64,000 nt of DNA from Nocardia asteroides. GTDB taxonomy: Bacteria > Actinomycetota > Actinomycetes > Mycobacteriales > Mycobacteriaceae. Positions 51,663 through 61,950 of this stretch are shown here, one piece after another (within the stretch, counting starts at the first letter, position 1; each line of letters begins with the position of its first letter). The stretch lies in NCBI RefSeq assembly GCF_900637185.1, contig NZ_LR134352.1, positions 4,516,001-4,580,000 of the forward strand, given 5' to 3'. Made by a program: the position numbers and the translations under genes. Under the pieces are notes generated by a model. That model was not told the DNA's origin. It saw only the letters and a program-made list of their open reading frames with translations, and ran no database searches.

Positions 51663-52828
51663 GCTGTCCGCCCCGCTTTCTCCCCGATGATCGAACGATA
51701 GTCGGCGACCGCCCGGGTGACCGCGGCCAGATCGCACGGAGTGCGGCCGAGCAGCCCGGCGGCGATGCGATCGGCGGCCAGGACGTCGCGGTCCTCGCTC
51801 ACCCCGAGCCGGGAGGCCTTGGCGCGATACGCCGTCAGCCTGCCGCGTAGTTCGGCCCGCCGGTCCAGCAGGCCACCGGCCAGTTCCCGGCGCTGCGCCG
51901 CCGTGCCCGCCGCGGTGTCGGCGCGCGCCCGCAGCGCGAGCAGGTGCTCCACCGTCGGCCGGGTCGGCTGTGCGCCGAGCGTGTCGAGTTCGGCGCTGAG
52001 CCGCGCCGCCGGTTCCCCACCGCCGGGCAGAGCGCCCGCGGCGACCTTCCGCGCGGCCTGGGCTGCGGTGTCGTCGGCTTGGCGCTGCAATTCGGCCAGC
52101 TCGGTCAGCTGCCGCCGCAGCGCCGCCACCGCGGCGGGCAGATCGGCGGCGACGGCCAGATGGTCGGCGTGGCGGGCGGATTCGGCCGCGACGAGCGCGT
52201 TCAGCGCCGTGAGCGCGGCGGTGATCTCGCCCGGGGCGAAGCCGAGTGGGTCGGTACCCGCGCGGCGCAGCAGCGTCGCCAGCGGTTCGGCCGCCGCGTC
52301 GAGCGCGCCCCGGGCCTGTTCGACCCGCTGCTGCAGCGGCGCGACGGCGCCGATGACCTGGCTGTCCACCGCCGCCACCGCGTCGGCGAACGGCGCGACG
52401 ACGGCGAAGGCGGCCCGCATGCGGTCCAGCGAGTCCGCGATACCGACGGTCACCACGGTTTCGGCGGGTCCGGTGAGGCCGCGCTGCGCCAACGGGATCG
52501 GGATCCGCGCGATCTCGTGCGGACGGCCGCGCAGCAGGTCGGTGAGCCGGGCGCGGGTCCGGTCGTCGAGTTTGCGTGCGCCGCGCACGGTTTCGGCCTC
52601 CGCGACGATCGCGCGGACCCGGCCCAGGTCCTCCCAGAGTTCGCCGAGCGCCTTCTCCACCGGCGCCCAGCGGCGCGCGGTCTCCCCCGTCGGCGGGTAC
52701 CGGCGCACCAGCGCCAGCCCCGGATGCCGGTCCAGTTCCAGCAGTGTGGTGGTCACGGTCGCCAGTTCCGCGGTGCGGGCGGCCAGTTCCCGATCGATCT
52801 CGGCCGGGCCGAGCAGCGGCCAGCTCAT
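51659..52828 (-). CDS. Helical coiled-coil-rich protein between glnH and pknG
   Basis: The 389-residue protein is almost entirely helical, with leucine-, alanine- and arginine-rich heptad-like stretches (EKALGELWEDLGRVRAIVAEAE, LRRQLTELAELQRQADDTAAQ). There is no signal or membrane helix. It overlaps both neighbours by four bases (ATGA), so it belongs in the operon. No family is recognised. In mycobacteria glnH and pknG are direct neighbours, so this is an inserted component, perhaps an adaptor between the membrane sensor and the kinase. Confidence 0.8.
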   Translation of the reverse strand: MSWPLLGPAEIDRELAARTAELATVTTTLLELDRHPGLALVRRYPPTGETARRWAPVEKALGELWEDLGRVRAIVAEAETVRGARKLDDRTRARLTDLLRGRPHEIARIPIPLAQRGLTGPAETVVTVGIADSLDRMRAAFAVVAPFADAVAAVDSQVIGAVAPLQQRVEQARGALDAAAEPLATLLRRAGTDPLGFAPGEITAALTALNALVAAESARHADHLAVAADLPAAVAALRRQLTELAELQRQADDTAAQAARKVAAGALPGGGEPAARLSAELDTLGAQPTRPTVEHLLALRARADTAAGTAAQRRELAGGLLDRRAELRGRLTAYRAKASRLGVSEDRDVLAADRIAAGLLGRTPCDLAAVTRAVADYRSIIGEKAGRTA

Positions 52829-53799
52829 CCCACGTACTTCGGTGGCGGCGGGCCCGGCGAGGGGCCGAGCACCGACAGGTGCTGCTGGTAGATCCGCTGC
52901 CAGGTGCCGTCGGCGCGGGCGCGGTCGAGGACGCCGTTGACGAAGCGGACCAGATCCTCACTGCCCTTGGGCACCCCGACCGCGTAGGCGCCGGTGCCGA
53001 TGGGGTCGCCGACCAGTTCCAGATTGCGGTCCTGGGCGACGAGTCCGGCCAGGATCGGTTCGTCGCCGCTGATCGCGTCGACGGTGCCCTGCTGCAGGGC
53101 GACCAGGCAGTCGGTCCAGTTGGTCACGCCGAGCACGGCCGGCGGGGTGGGCAGCGCGAACAGCGGCGCCGCGGCGGTGGTGCCCTTGGTGACACAGACC
53201 CGCTTGCCCGCCAGCCCGGCGGAGGTGGTGATGCCCGCGCCCTTCGGCACCGCGATGCGCTGGGCGGCACGGTAGTACACGCTGGAGAAGTCGACGTCGC
53301 GGCGGCGTTCGCAGGTGGCGGAGAAGGTGCGCACGATCATGTCGACCTTCTTCTCCTGCAGCAGCGGGATCCGGTCGGCCGCGGCGACGGAGCGCAGCTC
53401 GATCTTGTCCGGGTCGCCGAACAGATCGCGGGCGATCTCGCGGGCGAGATCGATGTCGAAGCCCTCCAGCCGCCCGGTGGACGGATTGCGGAAGCCGAAC
53501 ATGTAGGTGTTCTGGTCCACGCCCACCCGCAGCCTGCCGTTGGCCACGATCGCCGCCATCGACGACCCCGCGGGCATGGCGCCGGGGCGCGGCTGCCCGG
53601 CCGGGGCCAATGTGGCCTCGGTGTCGCAGGATCCGCTGCCCTCGGCACTCGGCGCCGCGGTGATCGCCTCGGCTCCGGGAATCGGCGGTGCGACGGCCGT
53701 GGCCGGGATGGTCGACGGTTCGGGAGCGTCACCGCAGCCGGCGACCAGCACGAACACCGCGGCCACGGCCGTGGCCAGCAGGGGGCGCCGGGTTCTCAT
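52825..53799 (-). CDS. glnH: GlnH-type periplasmic amino-acid-binding lipoprotein
   Basis: The 324-residue protein has a signal with lipobox VLVAGC and a solute-binding domain of SBP_bac_3 type: LRVGVDQNTYMFGFRN, FDIDLAREIARDLFG, RTFSATCERRRDVDFSSVYY, AGKRVCVTKGTT. In the PknG pathway GlnH senses aspartate/glutamate outside and passes the signal through GlnX. ATG at 53799 overlaps the GlnX stop by four bases; the upstream in-frame ATG at 53823 would sit inside GlnX and is less likely. Confidence 0.92.
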   Translation of the reverse strand: MRTRRPLLATAVAAVFVLVAGCGDAPEPSTIPATAVAPPIPGAEAITAAPSAEGSGSCDTEATLAPAGQPRPGAMPAGSSMAAIVANGRLRVGVDQNTYMFGFRNPSTGRLEGFDIDLAREIARDLFGDPDKIELRSVAAADRIPLLQEKKVDMIVRTFSATCERRRDVDFSSVYYRAAQRIAVPKGAGITTSAGLAGKRVCVTKGTTAAAPLFALPTPPAVLGVTNWTDCLVALQQGTVDAISGDEPILAGLVAQDRNLELVGDPIGTGAYAVGVPKGSEDLVRFVNGVLDRARADGTWQRIYQQHLSVLGPSPGPPPPKYVG

Positions 53800-55067
53800 A
53801 GGAATTCCTTCATTCGTGGCCACAGTCCGGTGACCACCGCGCCCGCCGCGGCCAGCAGCAGGAGCAGGGTGCCGAAGGGGCTGAGTGCGAACGTGGTTCC
53901 GGCCGCGTCCACGCCGTCGCGCAGGTCGGTGCGCGCCTGGGCCAGCGCGTCGCGCAGTTCGCGATCGAGGCGGGCGAAGCTGGTGGCCGAGCTGTCGGGC
54001 CCGGTGCCGATGGCCTGGGTGACCGCGCCGGTGAAGTCGGCCTTCTCGTAGGCGGTGCGCTGGGCGTTGTGGCCCGCGGTCCAGTTCGTCAGTGCCCGAC
54101 CGGCTTCCGAGTCGCCGCCACCGGCCGCCGTCAGGCGCTGCTCGAGGGCGCTGGTGTGCGTGTGGAACGCGGCCTCGGGGGCGGTGATGTCGCCACGGGT
54201 GATCAGGGCCAGGGTCTCGTCGGTACGGGCCTGCTGGGCCAGGATGCGGGCGTTCGCCAGGTTCTCCACGCGCGCACCGGCGCCGGTGTCACCGGTGTCG
54301 AGCAGGTGCGCGGCGGTGAGGGTGGCGCCCACCGACCACAGCAGCGCCACCACGGCGGCCGCCGCGGCCACCACGACGCCGGCGTTCACCCACCGGTTGG
54401 TGCGGCGCAACAACAGCACCGAGCCCACCCCGCAGGCCACGAGCACGAGCAGCAGCAAGGTGATCGAGGTGAGCGGGAGCGCGCCGATCCGGTCCTGGTC
54501 CTCGCGCACGGCGGCGAAGCGCGCCTTGTTGAGCTGTTCGGCGTTGGGCAGCAACGAGGTCTGCATCAGGTCGGAGGCCTGGCGCAGGTAGGCCGAGCCG
54601 ACCGGGAAGCCCTGCCGGTTGTTGGCCCGCGCGGTCTCCACCAGGCCGGTGTAGGTCGGCAGGTCGGCGGCGATGCGGGCCACGATCGCCCGGCTCTGCG
54701 CGTCGGTGGCGCCCGCGGTCGCCTCCGCCAGGGCAGCGGCTGCCTCGGCGAGCGACTGCTCGTAGGTGTCGCGCACCTGCGGTGACTCGATGCCCCCGGA
54801 CAGGAACGCCGTGGCCGCGCCTGCGTCGGCGGCGGAGAGCGAGACGTACAGACTCTGCGCGGCGAAGGCCAGCGGTTCGGTTCGGTCCAGTACCTGCTCG
54901 GTGCGCCCGATCTTGGCGTCGAGCTGTTGTCCCGCAGTCGATCCGGCGGCCAGGCAGGCCACCGTGGTGACCACGAGCAGCACCCCGATGATGCCCGGTG
55001 TCGTCGCGGCGAATCGCCGTAGCCACGTCCCCGCGTCACGGATGGTCGCCGGTAGGCGAGATCCCAC
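53796..55067 (-). CDS. glnX: GlnX-like transmembrane protein of the PknG pathway
   Basis: The 423-residue protein starts at a GTG with AAGGAGG upstream, has a membrane helix near residues 20-45, an extracytoplasmic helical region, two further helices (LTSITLLLLVLVACGVGSVLLL and GVVVAAAAAVVALLW), a second outer domain and a last helix (LSPFGTLLLLLAAAGAVVTGLWP). This four-helix layout and its place before glnH match mycobacterial GlnX, which relays amino-acid sensing to PknG. First gene of the operon. Confidence 0.88.
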   Translation of the reverse strand: MGSRLPATIRDAGTWLRRFAATTPGIIGVLLVVTTVACLAAGSTAGQQLDAKIGRTEQVLDRTEPLAFAAQSLYVSLSAADAGAATAFLSGGIESPQVRDTYEQSLAEAAAALAEATAGATDAQSRAIVARIAADLPTYTGLVETARANNRQGFPVGSAYLRQASDLMQTSLLPNAEQLNKARFAAVREDQDRIGALPLTSITLLLLVLVACGVGSVLLLRRTNRWVNAGVVVAAAAAVVALLWSVGATLTAAHLLDTGDTGAGARVENLANARILAQQARTDETLALITRGDITAPEAAFHTHTSALEQRLTAAGGGDSEAGRALTNWTAGHNAQRTAYEKADFTGAVTQAIGTGPDSSATSFARLDRELRDALAQARTDLRDGVDAAGTTFALSPFGTLLLLLAAAGAVVTGLWPRMKEFL

Positions 55068-55196
55068 ACCGTCCTCCTTCGTCTCCCCGGGCGGTGTCTT
55101 CGATCGCGATAGTACGGGAGGCGCTGGGAATTCGCCCGGGTGATCGAAACCCGCTCCGCGCAAGCGGATCGGGCACGAATCGCCGCCCGGCAACGG

Positions 55197-55233
55197 ACGG
55201 GGTCCGCCACACCGATGGTGTGACGGACCCCGT
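55197..55233 (-). terminator. Long hairpin between the EthA-like gene and the pknG operon
   Basis: ACGGGGTCCG (55197-55206) pairs perfectly with CGGACCCCGT (55224-55233), and an inner CACACC/GGTGTG stem closes a three-base loop with one mismatch. No U-run on either side. It follows the EthA-like gene on the minus strand by 25 bp and probably terminates it, insulating the glnX operon. Confidence 0.65.
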
Positions 55234-55258
55234 CTGTGCTGCCGGTACTGCCCGGCGG

Positions 55259-56767
55259 TCAGGCCTCGGCTTCGGCGACCTGCTGTTGCCCGGCCCGCGC
55301 GGCGGTGCCGGTCTTGCTGAAGCGCAGCACGCCGTCCTCGATCGGCGCCTTGTGCATCAGCGTGCGGTCGCGGTAGTAGTTGTTGACCAGCTTCCAGGCC
55401 CCGCGCGCGCCCTGCCGCGGCATCACGCCGTCGCCGCGCTGGATGTAGCCCGACGTGAGGGCGCCACCCATCAGCGACTCCTCGGCGTAGTCCTCGGGCT
55501 TGGCGTTCACCTCGAAGGTGGTGTACCCCCGGTCGCGCATGATGTTGAGCACCCGGCACAGGTAGGCCGCGGCGAGGTCGGCCTTCAGCGTCCAGGACGC
55601 GTTGGTGTAGCCCAGGATCATCAGGAAGTTCGGGATGTCGGAGTACAGCACGCTCTTGTAGGCGACGGTCTCGTTCATCTTCACCGGCTCGCCGTCGATG
55701 GTCATGGTCGCGCCGCCCAGGATCTGCACGTTCAGGCCGGTGGCGGTGACGATGATGTCGGCCTCGAGCTCCTGGCCGGACTCGGTCAGGATGCCCTTCT
55801 CGGTGAACTTCGCGATCCTGTCGGTGACGATGTCGGCCTTGCCGCTCTTGAGCGCCTTGAACAGGTCACCGTTGGGCACCACGCACAGCCGCTGGTCCCA
55901 CGGGTTGTAGGACGGGGTGAAGTGACGCATGTCCACGTGCTTGCCGACCTGCAGCCGGATCTGGGCCAGGATCAGCTTCTTGGACAGCTCCGGGTTGGTG
56001 CGCGAGAGCTGGAAGCTGGCCCGCTGCAGCGCGATGTTGCGCGCGCGGCCGATCTTGTAGGCGATGGCGTCGGGCACCCGCGACTTCTTGAAGCCGATGG
56101 CGACCGGGTCGTCGGAGGGCAGCGCCTGGATGTAGGTGGGCGAACGCTGCAGCATGGTGATGTGCTCGACATCGTCGGCCATCGACGGGATCAGCGTGAT
56201 CGCGGTGGCGCCGGAGCCGATCACGACGACCTTCTTGCCGCGGTAGTCCAGGTTCTCGGGCCAGTGCTGCGGATGCACGATCTGGCCCTGGAAATCGGCC
56301 TGACCCGGGAAGTCCGGCTGAAAGCCCTCGTCGTAGTTGTAGTAGCCGCTGGCGCCGACCACGACGTCGGCGGTCCAGGTCTCGGTCTCGCCGGTGGCCT
56401 CGATCAGGGCCTGGACGGTCCACTGCGCGGTGGCGCGGTCGAAGGCCAGGTGCACGACCTTGCGGCCGAAGGTGATGTGGTCGGTGACGCCGTATTCCTT
56501 CGCGGTGTCCTCGACGTACTGGCGGATGCTGCCGCCGTCGGCGAGCACCTTGGTGCCGATCCACGGGCGGAAACCGAAACCGAAGGTCAGCATGTCCGAG
56601 TCGGAGCGGATGCCGGGGTACTTGAACAGATCCCAGGTGCCGCCGATGTTCTCGCGGCGCTCGAGGATCGCGTAGCTGCGTCCGGTCTGCTCGCGAACGA
56701 GGTGGCAGGCCGCGCCGATTCCGGAGAGGCCGGCGCCGATGATCAGTACGTCGACATGCCGCGTCAT
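55259..56767 (-). CDS. EthA-like Baeyer-Villiger monooxygenase
   Basis: The 502-residue flavoprotein has the FAD loop GAGLSG at 11-16, the Baeyer-Villiger fingerprint FQGQIVHPQHWP at 159-170, and the NADPH loop VIGSGATA at 183-190. The start MTRHVDVLIIGAGLSGIGAACHL is close to mycobacterial EthA (ethionamide activator). It oxidises ketones or sulfides with oxygen and NADPH in the cytosol. The divergent gene is an SsuD-like monooxygenase. No EthR-type TetR gene is adjacent. Confidence 0.92.
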   Translation of the reverse strand: MTRHVDVLIIGAGLSGIGAACHLVREQTGRSYAILERRENIGGTWDLFKYPGIRSDSDMLTFGFGFRPWIGTKVLADGGSIRQYVEDTAKEYGVTDHITFGRKVVHLAFDRATAQWTVQALIEATGETETWTADVVVGASGYYNYDEGFQPDFPGQADFQGQIVHPQHWPENLDYRGKKVVVIGSGATAITLIPSMADDVEHITMLQRSPTYIQALPSDDPVAIGFKKSRVPDAIAYKIGRARNIALQRASFQLSRTNPELSKKLILAQIRLQVGKHVDMRHFTPSYNPWDQRLCVVPNGDLFKALKSGKADIVTDRIAKFTEKGILTESGQELEADIIVTATGLNVQILGGATMTIDGEPVKMNETVAYKSVLYSDIPNFLMILGYTNASWTLKADLAAAYLCRVLNIMRDRGYTTFEVNAKPEDYAEESLMGGALTSGYIQRGDGVMPRQGARGAWKLVNNYYRDRTLMHKAPIEDGVLRFSKTGTAARAGQQQVAEAEA

Positions 56768-56827
56768 TGAGGAAACTCGTTTCGTAGGTCGTGGCCGCCC
56801 ACGCATCGTTGCGCGAGCCTCCAACGA

Positions 56828-56852
56828 GGTTACGTGTTTCGCATGGTTACGT
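56828..56852. promoter_or_regulatory. Direct repeat GGTTACGT in the divergent promoter region
   Basis: GGTTACGT occurs at 56828-56835 and again at 56845-56852, 17 bp apart, between the EthA-like and SsuD-like genes. An eight-base exact repeat at this place suggests a regulator-binding site for one or both genes. Protein unknown. Confidence 0.45.
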
Positions 56853-56977
56853 CTAGTTTCCCCGGCCGTTGTCGTGCGGGCCGGGGGTTGGACGCAGGGT
56901 GATCCGAATCCGTGACGGCACCGGATTCGCCGGTCAGCATCGATGACTGTTCCCATCACTGCGACGAAAAGGCGGAC

Positions 56978-58132
56978 ATGACCGAGCGCGGACTGTCGTT
57001 CCACTGGTTCCTGCCCACATACGGCGACTCCCGCGGGCTGGTCGCCGGCGGACACGGCAGCTTCATGTCCGGCGATCGGCCCGCCACGCTGCGCTATCTC
57101 AACCAGCTCACGGCCGCGGCCGAGGACAACGGTTTCGAGGGCGTGCTGACCCCCACCGGCGCCTGGTGCGAGGACGCCTGGCTGACCACGGCCATGCTGG
57201 TGCAGACCAGCGAGACGCTGAAGTTCCTGGTCGCGCTGCGCCCCGGCCTCACCAGCCCGACGCTGGCGGCCCAGATGTCGGCGACGTTCCAGCGGCACTC
57301 CGGCGGCCGGCTGCTGCTGAACGTGGTGACCGGTGGCGAGCCGCGCGAGCAGCAGGCCTACGGCGACTTCCTGGACAAGGCCGAGCGCTACGCGCGCACC
57401 GGCGAGTTCCTGCACATCGTGCGGCAGCTGTGGGAGTCGACCACGCCGTTCAGCTTCACCGGCGAGCACCTGCGGGTCCGGGACGCGCTGCTCAGCTCCC
57501 GCCCCGACCCGATTCCGCCCGTCTTCTTCGGCGGTTCCTCGGGTCCGGCCGGACCGGTCGCCGCCCGCTACGCCGACACCTACCTGACCTGGGGCGAGCC
57601 GCTGGACGCGGTGGCGACCAAGCTCGACTGGATCCGCGGGCTCGCGGCCGCCGAGGGCCGGACCGTCGACTTCGGCCTGCGGATCCATGTGATCAGCCGC
57701 GACACCGCCGCCGAGGCCTGGGCCGAGGCCGACCGGCTGCTGTCGGGGATCGCGCCCGGCGAGATCGAGCGGGTGCAGGCCAGCCTGGCCGCCAGCGAGT
57801 CCGAGGGCCAGCGCCGGATGGCCCGCCTGCACGACGGCCGCACCGACGGCCTGGAGATCGCGCCGAACCTGTGGGCGGGGGTCGGGCTGGTCCGCGGCGG
57901 GGCCGGGACCGCGCTGGTCGGCTCACATGCGGAGGTGGCCGATCGGCTGCTCGAGTACGCCGCGCTCGGCATTGATCACTTCATCCTGTCCGGCTATCCC
58001 CATCTGGAGGAGGCCTACTGGTTCGGCGAGGGTGTGTTGCCGATCCTGGAGCGCAAGGGCGTGTGGCGGCATCCGTCGCGGCCCGCCGCGGTGCCGGTGG
58101 TCGCTCCGTTCACCGCGGCGGCCAGCAGCTGA
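56978..58132 (+). CDS. SsuD-like FMNH2-dependent alkanesulfonate monooxygenase
   Basis: The 384-residue luciferase-fold protein shows SsuD features: FHWFLPTYGDSRGLV at the start, GFEGVLTPTGAWCEDAWL, FLVALRPGLTSPTLAAQMSATFQRHSGGRLLLNVVTGGEP, FGGSSGPAGPVAARYADTYLTWGEP and HFILSGYPHLEEAYWFGEGVLPIL. It releases sulfite from alkanesulfonates with FMNH2 supplied by a separate reductase, which is not in this window; ssuEABC are not adjacent. Closest members are SsuD or MsuD. ATG at 56978 follows AAAGG. Confidence 0.88.
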   Translation: MTERGLSFHWFLPTYGDSRGLVAGGHGSFMSGDRPATLRYLNQLTAAAEDNGFEGVLTPTGAWCEDAWLTTAMLVQTSETLKFLVALRPGLTSPTLAAQMSATFQRHSGGRLLLNVVTGGEPREQQAYGDFLDKAERYARTGEFLHIVRQLWESTTPFSFTGEHLRVRDALLSSRPDPIPPVFFGGSSGPAGPVAARYADTYLTWGEPLDAVATKLDWIRGLAAAEGRTVDFGLRIHVISRDTAAEAWAEADRLLSGIAPGEIERVQASLAASESEGQRRMARLHDGRTDGLEIAPNLWAGVGLVRGGAGTALVGSHAEVADRLLEYAALGIDHFILSGYPHLEEAYWFGEGVLPILERKGVWRHPSRPAAVPVVAPFTAAASS

Positions 58133-58144
58133 TCGAGGCCGATG

Positions 58145-59593
<1,449 letters not shown>

Positions 59594-59627
59594 TCACAGC
59601 TTCGGCAGGCGATTGTGCCGCAGAACG

Positions 59628-59647
59628 GGGGTCTTGCCGCAAGCCCC
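59628..59647 (-). promoter_or_regulatory. Rifamycin-associated element (RAE)
   Basis: On the minus strand this reads GGGGCTTGCGGCAAGACCCC, with the CTTGC-N-GCAAG dyad of the rifamycin-associated element that makes rif-resistance genes drug-inducible in actinobacteria. It is 44 bp upstream of the rox start and overlaps a likely -35 (TTGCGG), with CACAAT 19 bp downstream as -10. Confidence 0.85.
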
Positions 59648-59669
59648 GGGGTGCGCTATATGTTGAGAG

Positions 59670-59698
59670 TGGCAAGGAGTGGTTTCCCCTCCTTGCCA
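59670..59698. other. Perfect 10-bp hairpin upstream of the rox promoter
   Basis: TGGCAAGGAG (59670-59679) and CTCCTTGCCA (59689-59698) form a perfect stem with a nine-base loop. It precedes the RAE on the minus strand and is not adjacent to any gene end. Could be a terminator of an unseen transcript or a second operator. Confidence 0.4.
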
Positions 59699-60064
59699 TT
59701 GTCGTGTCCGGACCCCTGCCGACGTCTCCTCAACGCACGGCACCGGCGATCGACCCCTGTTCCGGCCGACACTCGTGCGCACCGTTATGGCAGTCGATGC
59801 ACACTTGCGGTCACTGTTCGTGACGGGTGATTCCAGTGACGCGAGCCGCCCTCGACCAGCCTTCACCTGGCACTTCGCCGATCGCATCGAACCGGCCATA
59901 CTTCCGGGAATGGGTGCAGTGATGCGCGCTGTGCATCACAGAAACCCGCTCCCCCAACTTATTTCGGCATCGAGTGCACCGGGCGTTCCACGTGAATCAG
60001 CCCCTGACCGGGCCTCCCGCCGTCACGCCGCGGCCCCGGCGACCCGCCCCGATAGGCTCCTCCG

Positions 60065-60679
60065 GTGACCCTCACCGTCGGCTTCGATCTGGACATGACC
60101 CTCATCGACTCGCGCCCCGGTGTCGCCCTCGCGATCGACACCCTCGCCCGCGAGTTCGACCTGCCGATGGACGGCAGCCATTTCGCCGAGCACCTCGGGC
60201 CGCCCCTGGCGACCCTGCTCGGCGACGCGGGCGCACCCGACGACCTGATCCCGCATCTGGTCACCCGCTACCGCGAGCTCTACCCGGACGTCGTCGCGGA
60301 CATCCCCGCCCTGCCCGGCGCGGCGGAGGCACTCGACACCGTGCGCACCGGCGGCGGCCGCGCCCTGGTGGTCACCGGCAAGTTCGAACCGCATGCCCGG
60401 CTGCACGTCGACCATTTCGGCTGGACCGTCGACCGGCTCGCCGGTGACCTGTGGTCCACCGGCAAGGCCGAGGTCCTGCTGGCCGAATCGGCCCAGGTGT
60501 TCGTCGGCGACCACGCGGGAGACATGCGCGGCGCCAAGGCCGCCGAGGCGTTCGCCGTCGGGGTCACCACCGGCCCCTACGACGCTGAGGGCCTGCGCGC
60601 GGCGGGCGCCGACATCGTCCTCGACGACCTCACCCAATTCCCCGCCTGGCTCGCGAACTACGCGGCCACGCGCGGCTAG
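60065..60679 (+). CDS. HAD-superfamily hydrolase
   Basis: The 204-residue protein has HAD motif I GFDLDMTLIDS (D8 nucleophile, D10), motif II in LVVTGKFEP and motif IV in VFVGDHAGDMRGAKAA. The cap is short, as in phosphoglycolate phosphatase-like members. It removes phosphate from a small metabolite; the substrate is not predictable. The GTG at 60065 is the only start matching the family. A methyltransferase gene follows after 70 bp on the same strand. Confidence 0.85.
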   Translation: MTLTVGFDLDMTLIDSRPGVALAIDTLAREFDLPMDGSHFAEHLGPPLATLLGDAGAPDDLIPHLVTRYRELYPDVVADIPALPGAAEALDTVRTGGGRALVVTGKFEPHARLHVDHFGWTVDRLAGDLWSTGKAEVLLAESAQVFVGDHAGDMRGAKAAEAFAVGVTTGPYDAEGLRAAGADIVLDDLTQFPAWLANYAATRG

Positions 60680-60749
60680 CCACCGAACCGGCTGCGCGCC
60701 CGGCGGTTCCGCCCGGGAACCGGGACGCGGACGCGCCCGTTGTCGTGAC

Positions 60750-61337
60750 ATGTCGCCGGACCCCTACTGGAATCACAACACCCACTACCACCCGTGGATC
60801 CTCGACCAGGTCCCCGCCGGTGCCCGCACGGCCCTCGACATCGGGTGCGGCGACGGCCTGCTGGCCCGCAAGCTCGCCACCCGCTGCGACGCGGTCCTCG
60901 GCGTCGACATCGACGACACCGTGCTCGCCACCGCGCCCGCCGCGCCTCGCGTTCATCTCGAGCAGGGCGACTTCCGCGCCCTCGACGACACCTTCGACGT
61001 GGTCACGGCGGTCGCGACGCTGCACCACGTCCCGCTGCGCGAGGGCGTCACCGCCCTGCGCGAGCTGGTCGCCCCCGGCGGCACCCTCGCCGTCGTCGGC
61101 CTGTGGAAGATGCGCCCCCACACCGATTTCCACTACCTGCCCGTCCTGCCGGTCATCGCCGGGATCGATCGGTGGCGGCGCGGGCAGGCGGGTGGGCCGG
61201 CCGCGACCGTGCGCGACCCGCGAGAGACGCTGGCCGAGATCCGGTCGGTGTCGGCCGAGCTGCTGCCGGGAGTACGGATCCGGCGCCGCCTGATGTGGCG
61301 CTACACCCTGCTCTGGCGGCGCCCGCGGGAGCACTGA
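60750..61337 (+). CDS. Class I SAM-dependent methyltransferase
   Basis: The 195-residue protein has motif I ALDIGCGDGLLARKLA, an acidic VLGVDIDD, FDVVTAVATLHHVP and a RELVAPGGTLAVVGLW motif III. It is short with no recognition domain. It is annotated generally as a Methyltransf_11/25 member; the substrate is unknown. The ATG at 60750 is preceded by weak ribosome-site sequence, so a small uncertainty in start remains. Confidence 0.85.
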   Translation: MSPDPYWNHNTHYHPWILDQVPAGARTALDIGCGDGLLARKLATRCDAVLGVDIDDTVLATAPAAPRVHLEQGDFRALDDTFDVVTAVATLHHVPLREGVTALRELVAPGGTLAVVGLWKMRPHTDFHYLPVLPVIAGIDRWRRGQAGGPAATVRDPRETLAEIRSVSAELLPGVRIRRRLMWRYTLLWRRPREH

Positions 61338-61464
61338 TCTCCGGACGAACGACTTTTCGTGCGCGCGCCCCGGGTGATACAGTCCGCCCAGTTTTTGTAC
61401 GGGGAGGGTTTCTCATCAGCGCATCGCCGACAGTCGTGCGGCGCACCGGTTCCGGAGCGCCGCG

Positions 61465-61908
61465 GTGACGATGACTCGCACCAAGTGGATCGTGGCGGGC
61501 ATCGTCGCCGTCGTCACCACCATCGTCGCCGTGATCGTGGTGGTCGTCGTGACCCGCGACCAGAATCCGCGCGACTTCGTGGCCGAGCGCTATCAGCGCG
61601 CCCGCCAGCTCGATCAGGCCAACAACGGGCTCGCGTTCACCGCGGCCGCCGCGCCCGCCGCCGTCGCGGCCGCGATCGCCAAGGCCACCGATCCGCGCGA
61701 TCGCCGCAACACCGGCGACAACCACTACCTGCGCTTCGACAAGGATCTCGTCGCGGTGTCCCCGCACGCGGGCGGTTCGCTCGTGCTGATCGACAGTCTC
61801 GCCAACGGCACCCGCCGCCATCACGCCCACACCAGCACCTACGGCTGGAACAGCGGCTCGGCCGCAGGCGACTTCCGCGGTGGCGGCAGCGACAACGGCG
61901 GCAAGTAG
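61465..61908 (+). CDS. DUF4247-like small membrane-anchored protein
   Basis: The 147-residue protein has an N-terminal membrane helix (WIVAGIVAVVTTIVAVIVVVVV) and a soluble part with NHYLRFDKDLVAVSPHAGGSLVLIDSL and a Gly/Ser-rich tail. This matches the DUF4247 family, which is found in actinobacteria beside DUF350 and membrane spermidine synthase, as here. GTG at 61465 or the next ATG at 61471 could start it. Precise function unknown. Confidence 0.75.
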   Translation: MTMTRTKWIVAGIVAVVTTIVAVIVVVVVTRDQNPRDFVAERYQRARQLDQANNGLAFTAAAAPAAVAAAIAKATDPRDRRNTGDNHYLRFDKDLVAVSPHAGGSLVLIDSLANGTRRHHAHTSTYGWNSGSAAGDFRGGGSDNGGK

Positions 61909-61950
61909 TTCACCGAGGCGGCTCGCCTCACACAGCACAGGAGGACACTC

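Noticed and set aside
52576..54051. 491-codon plus-strand frame
   Set aside because: Antisense to glnH and the coiled-coil gene, both of which have clear family signs or coupled starts.
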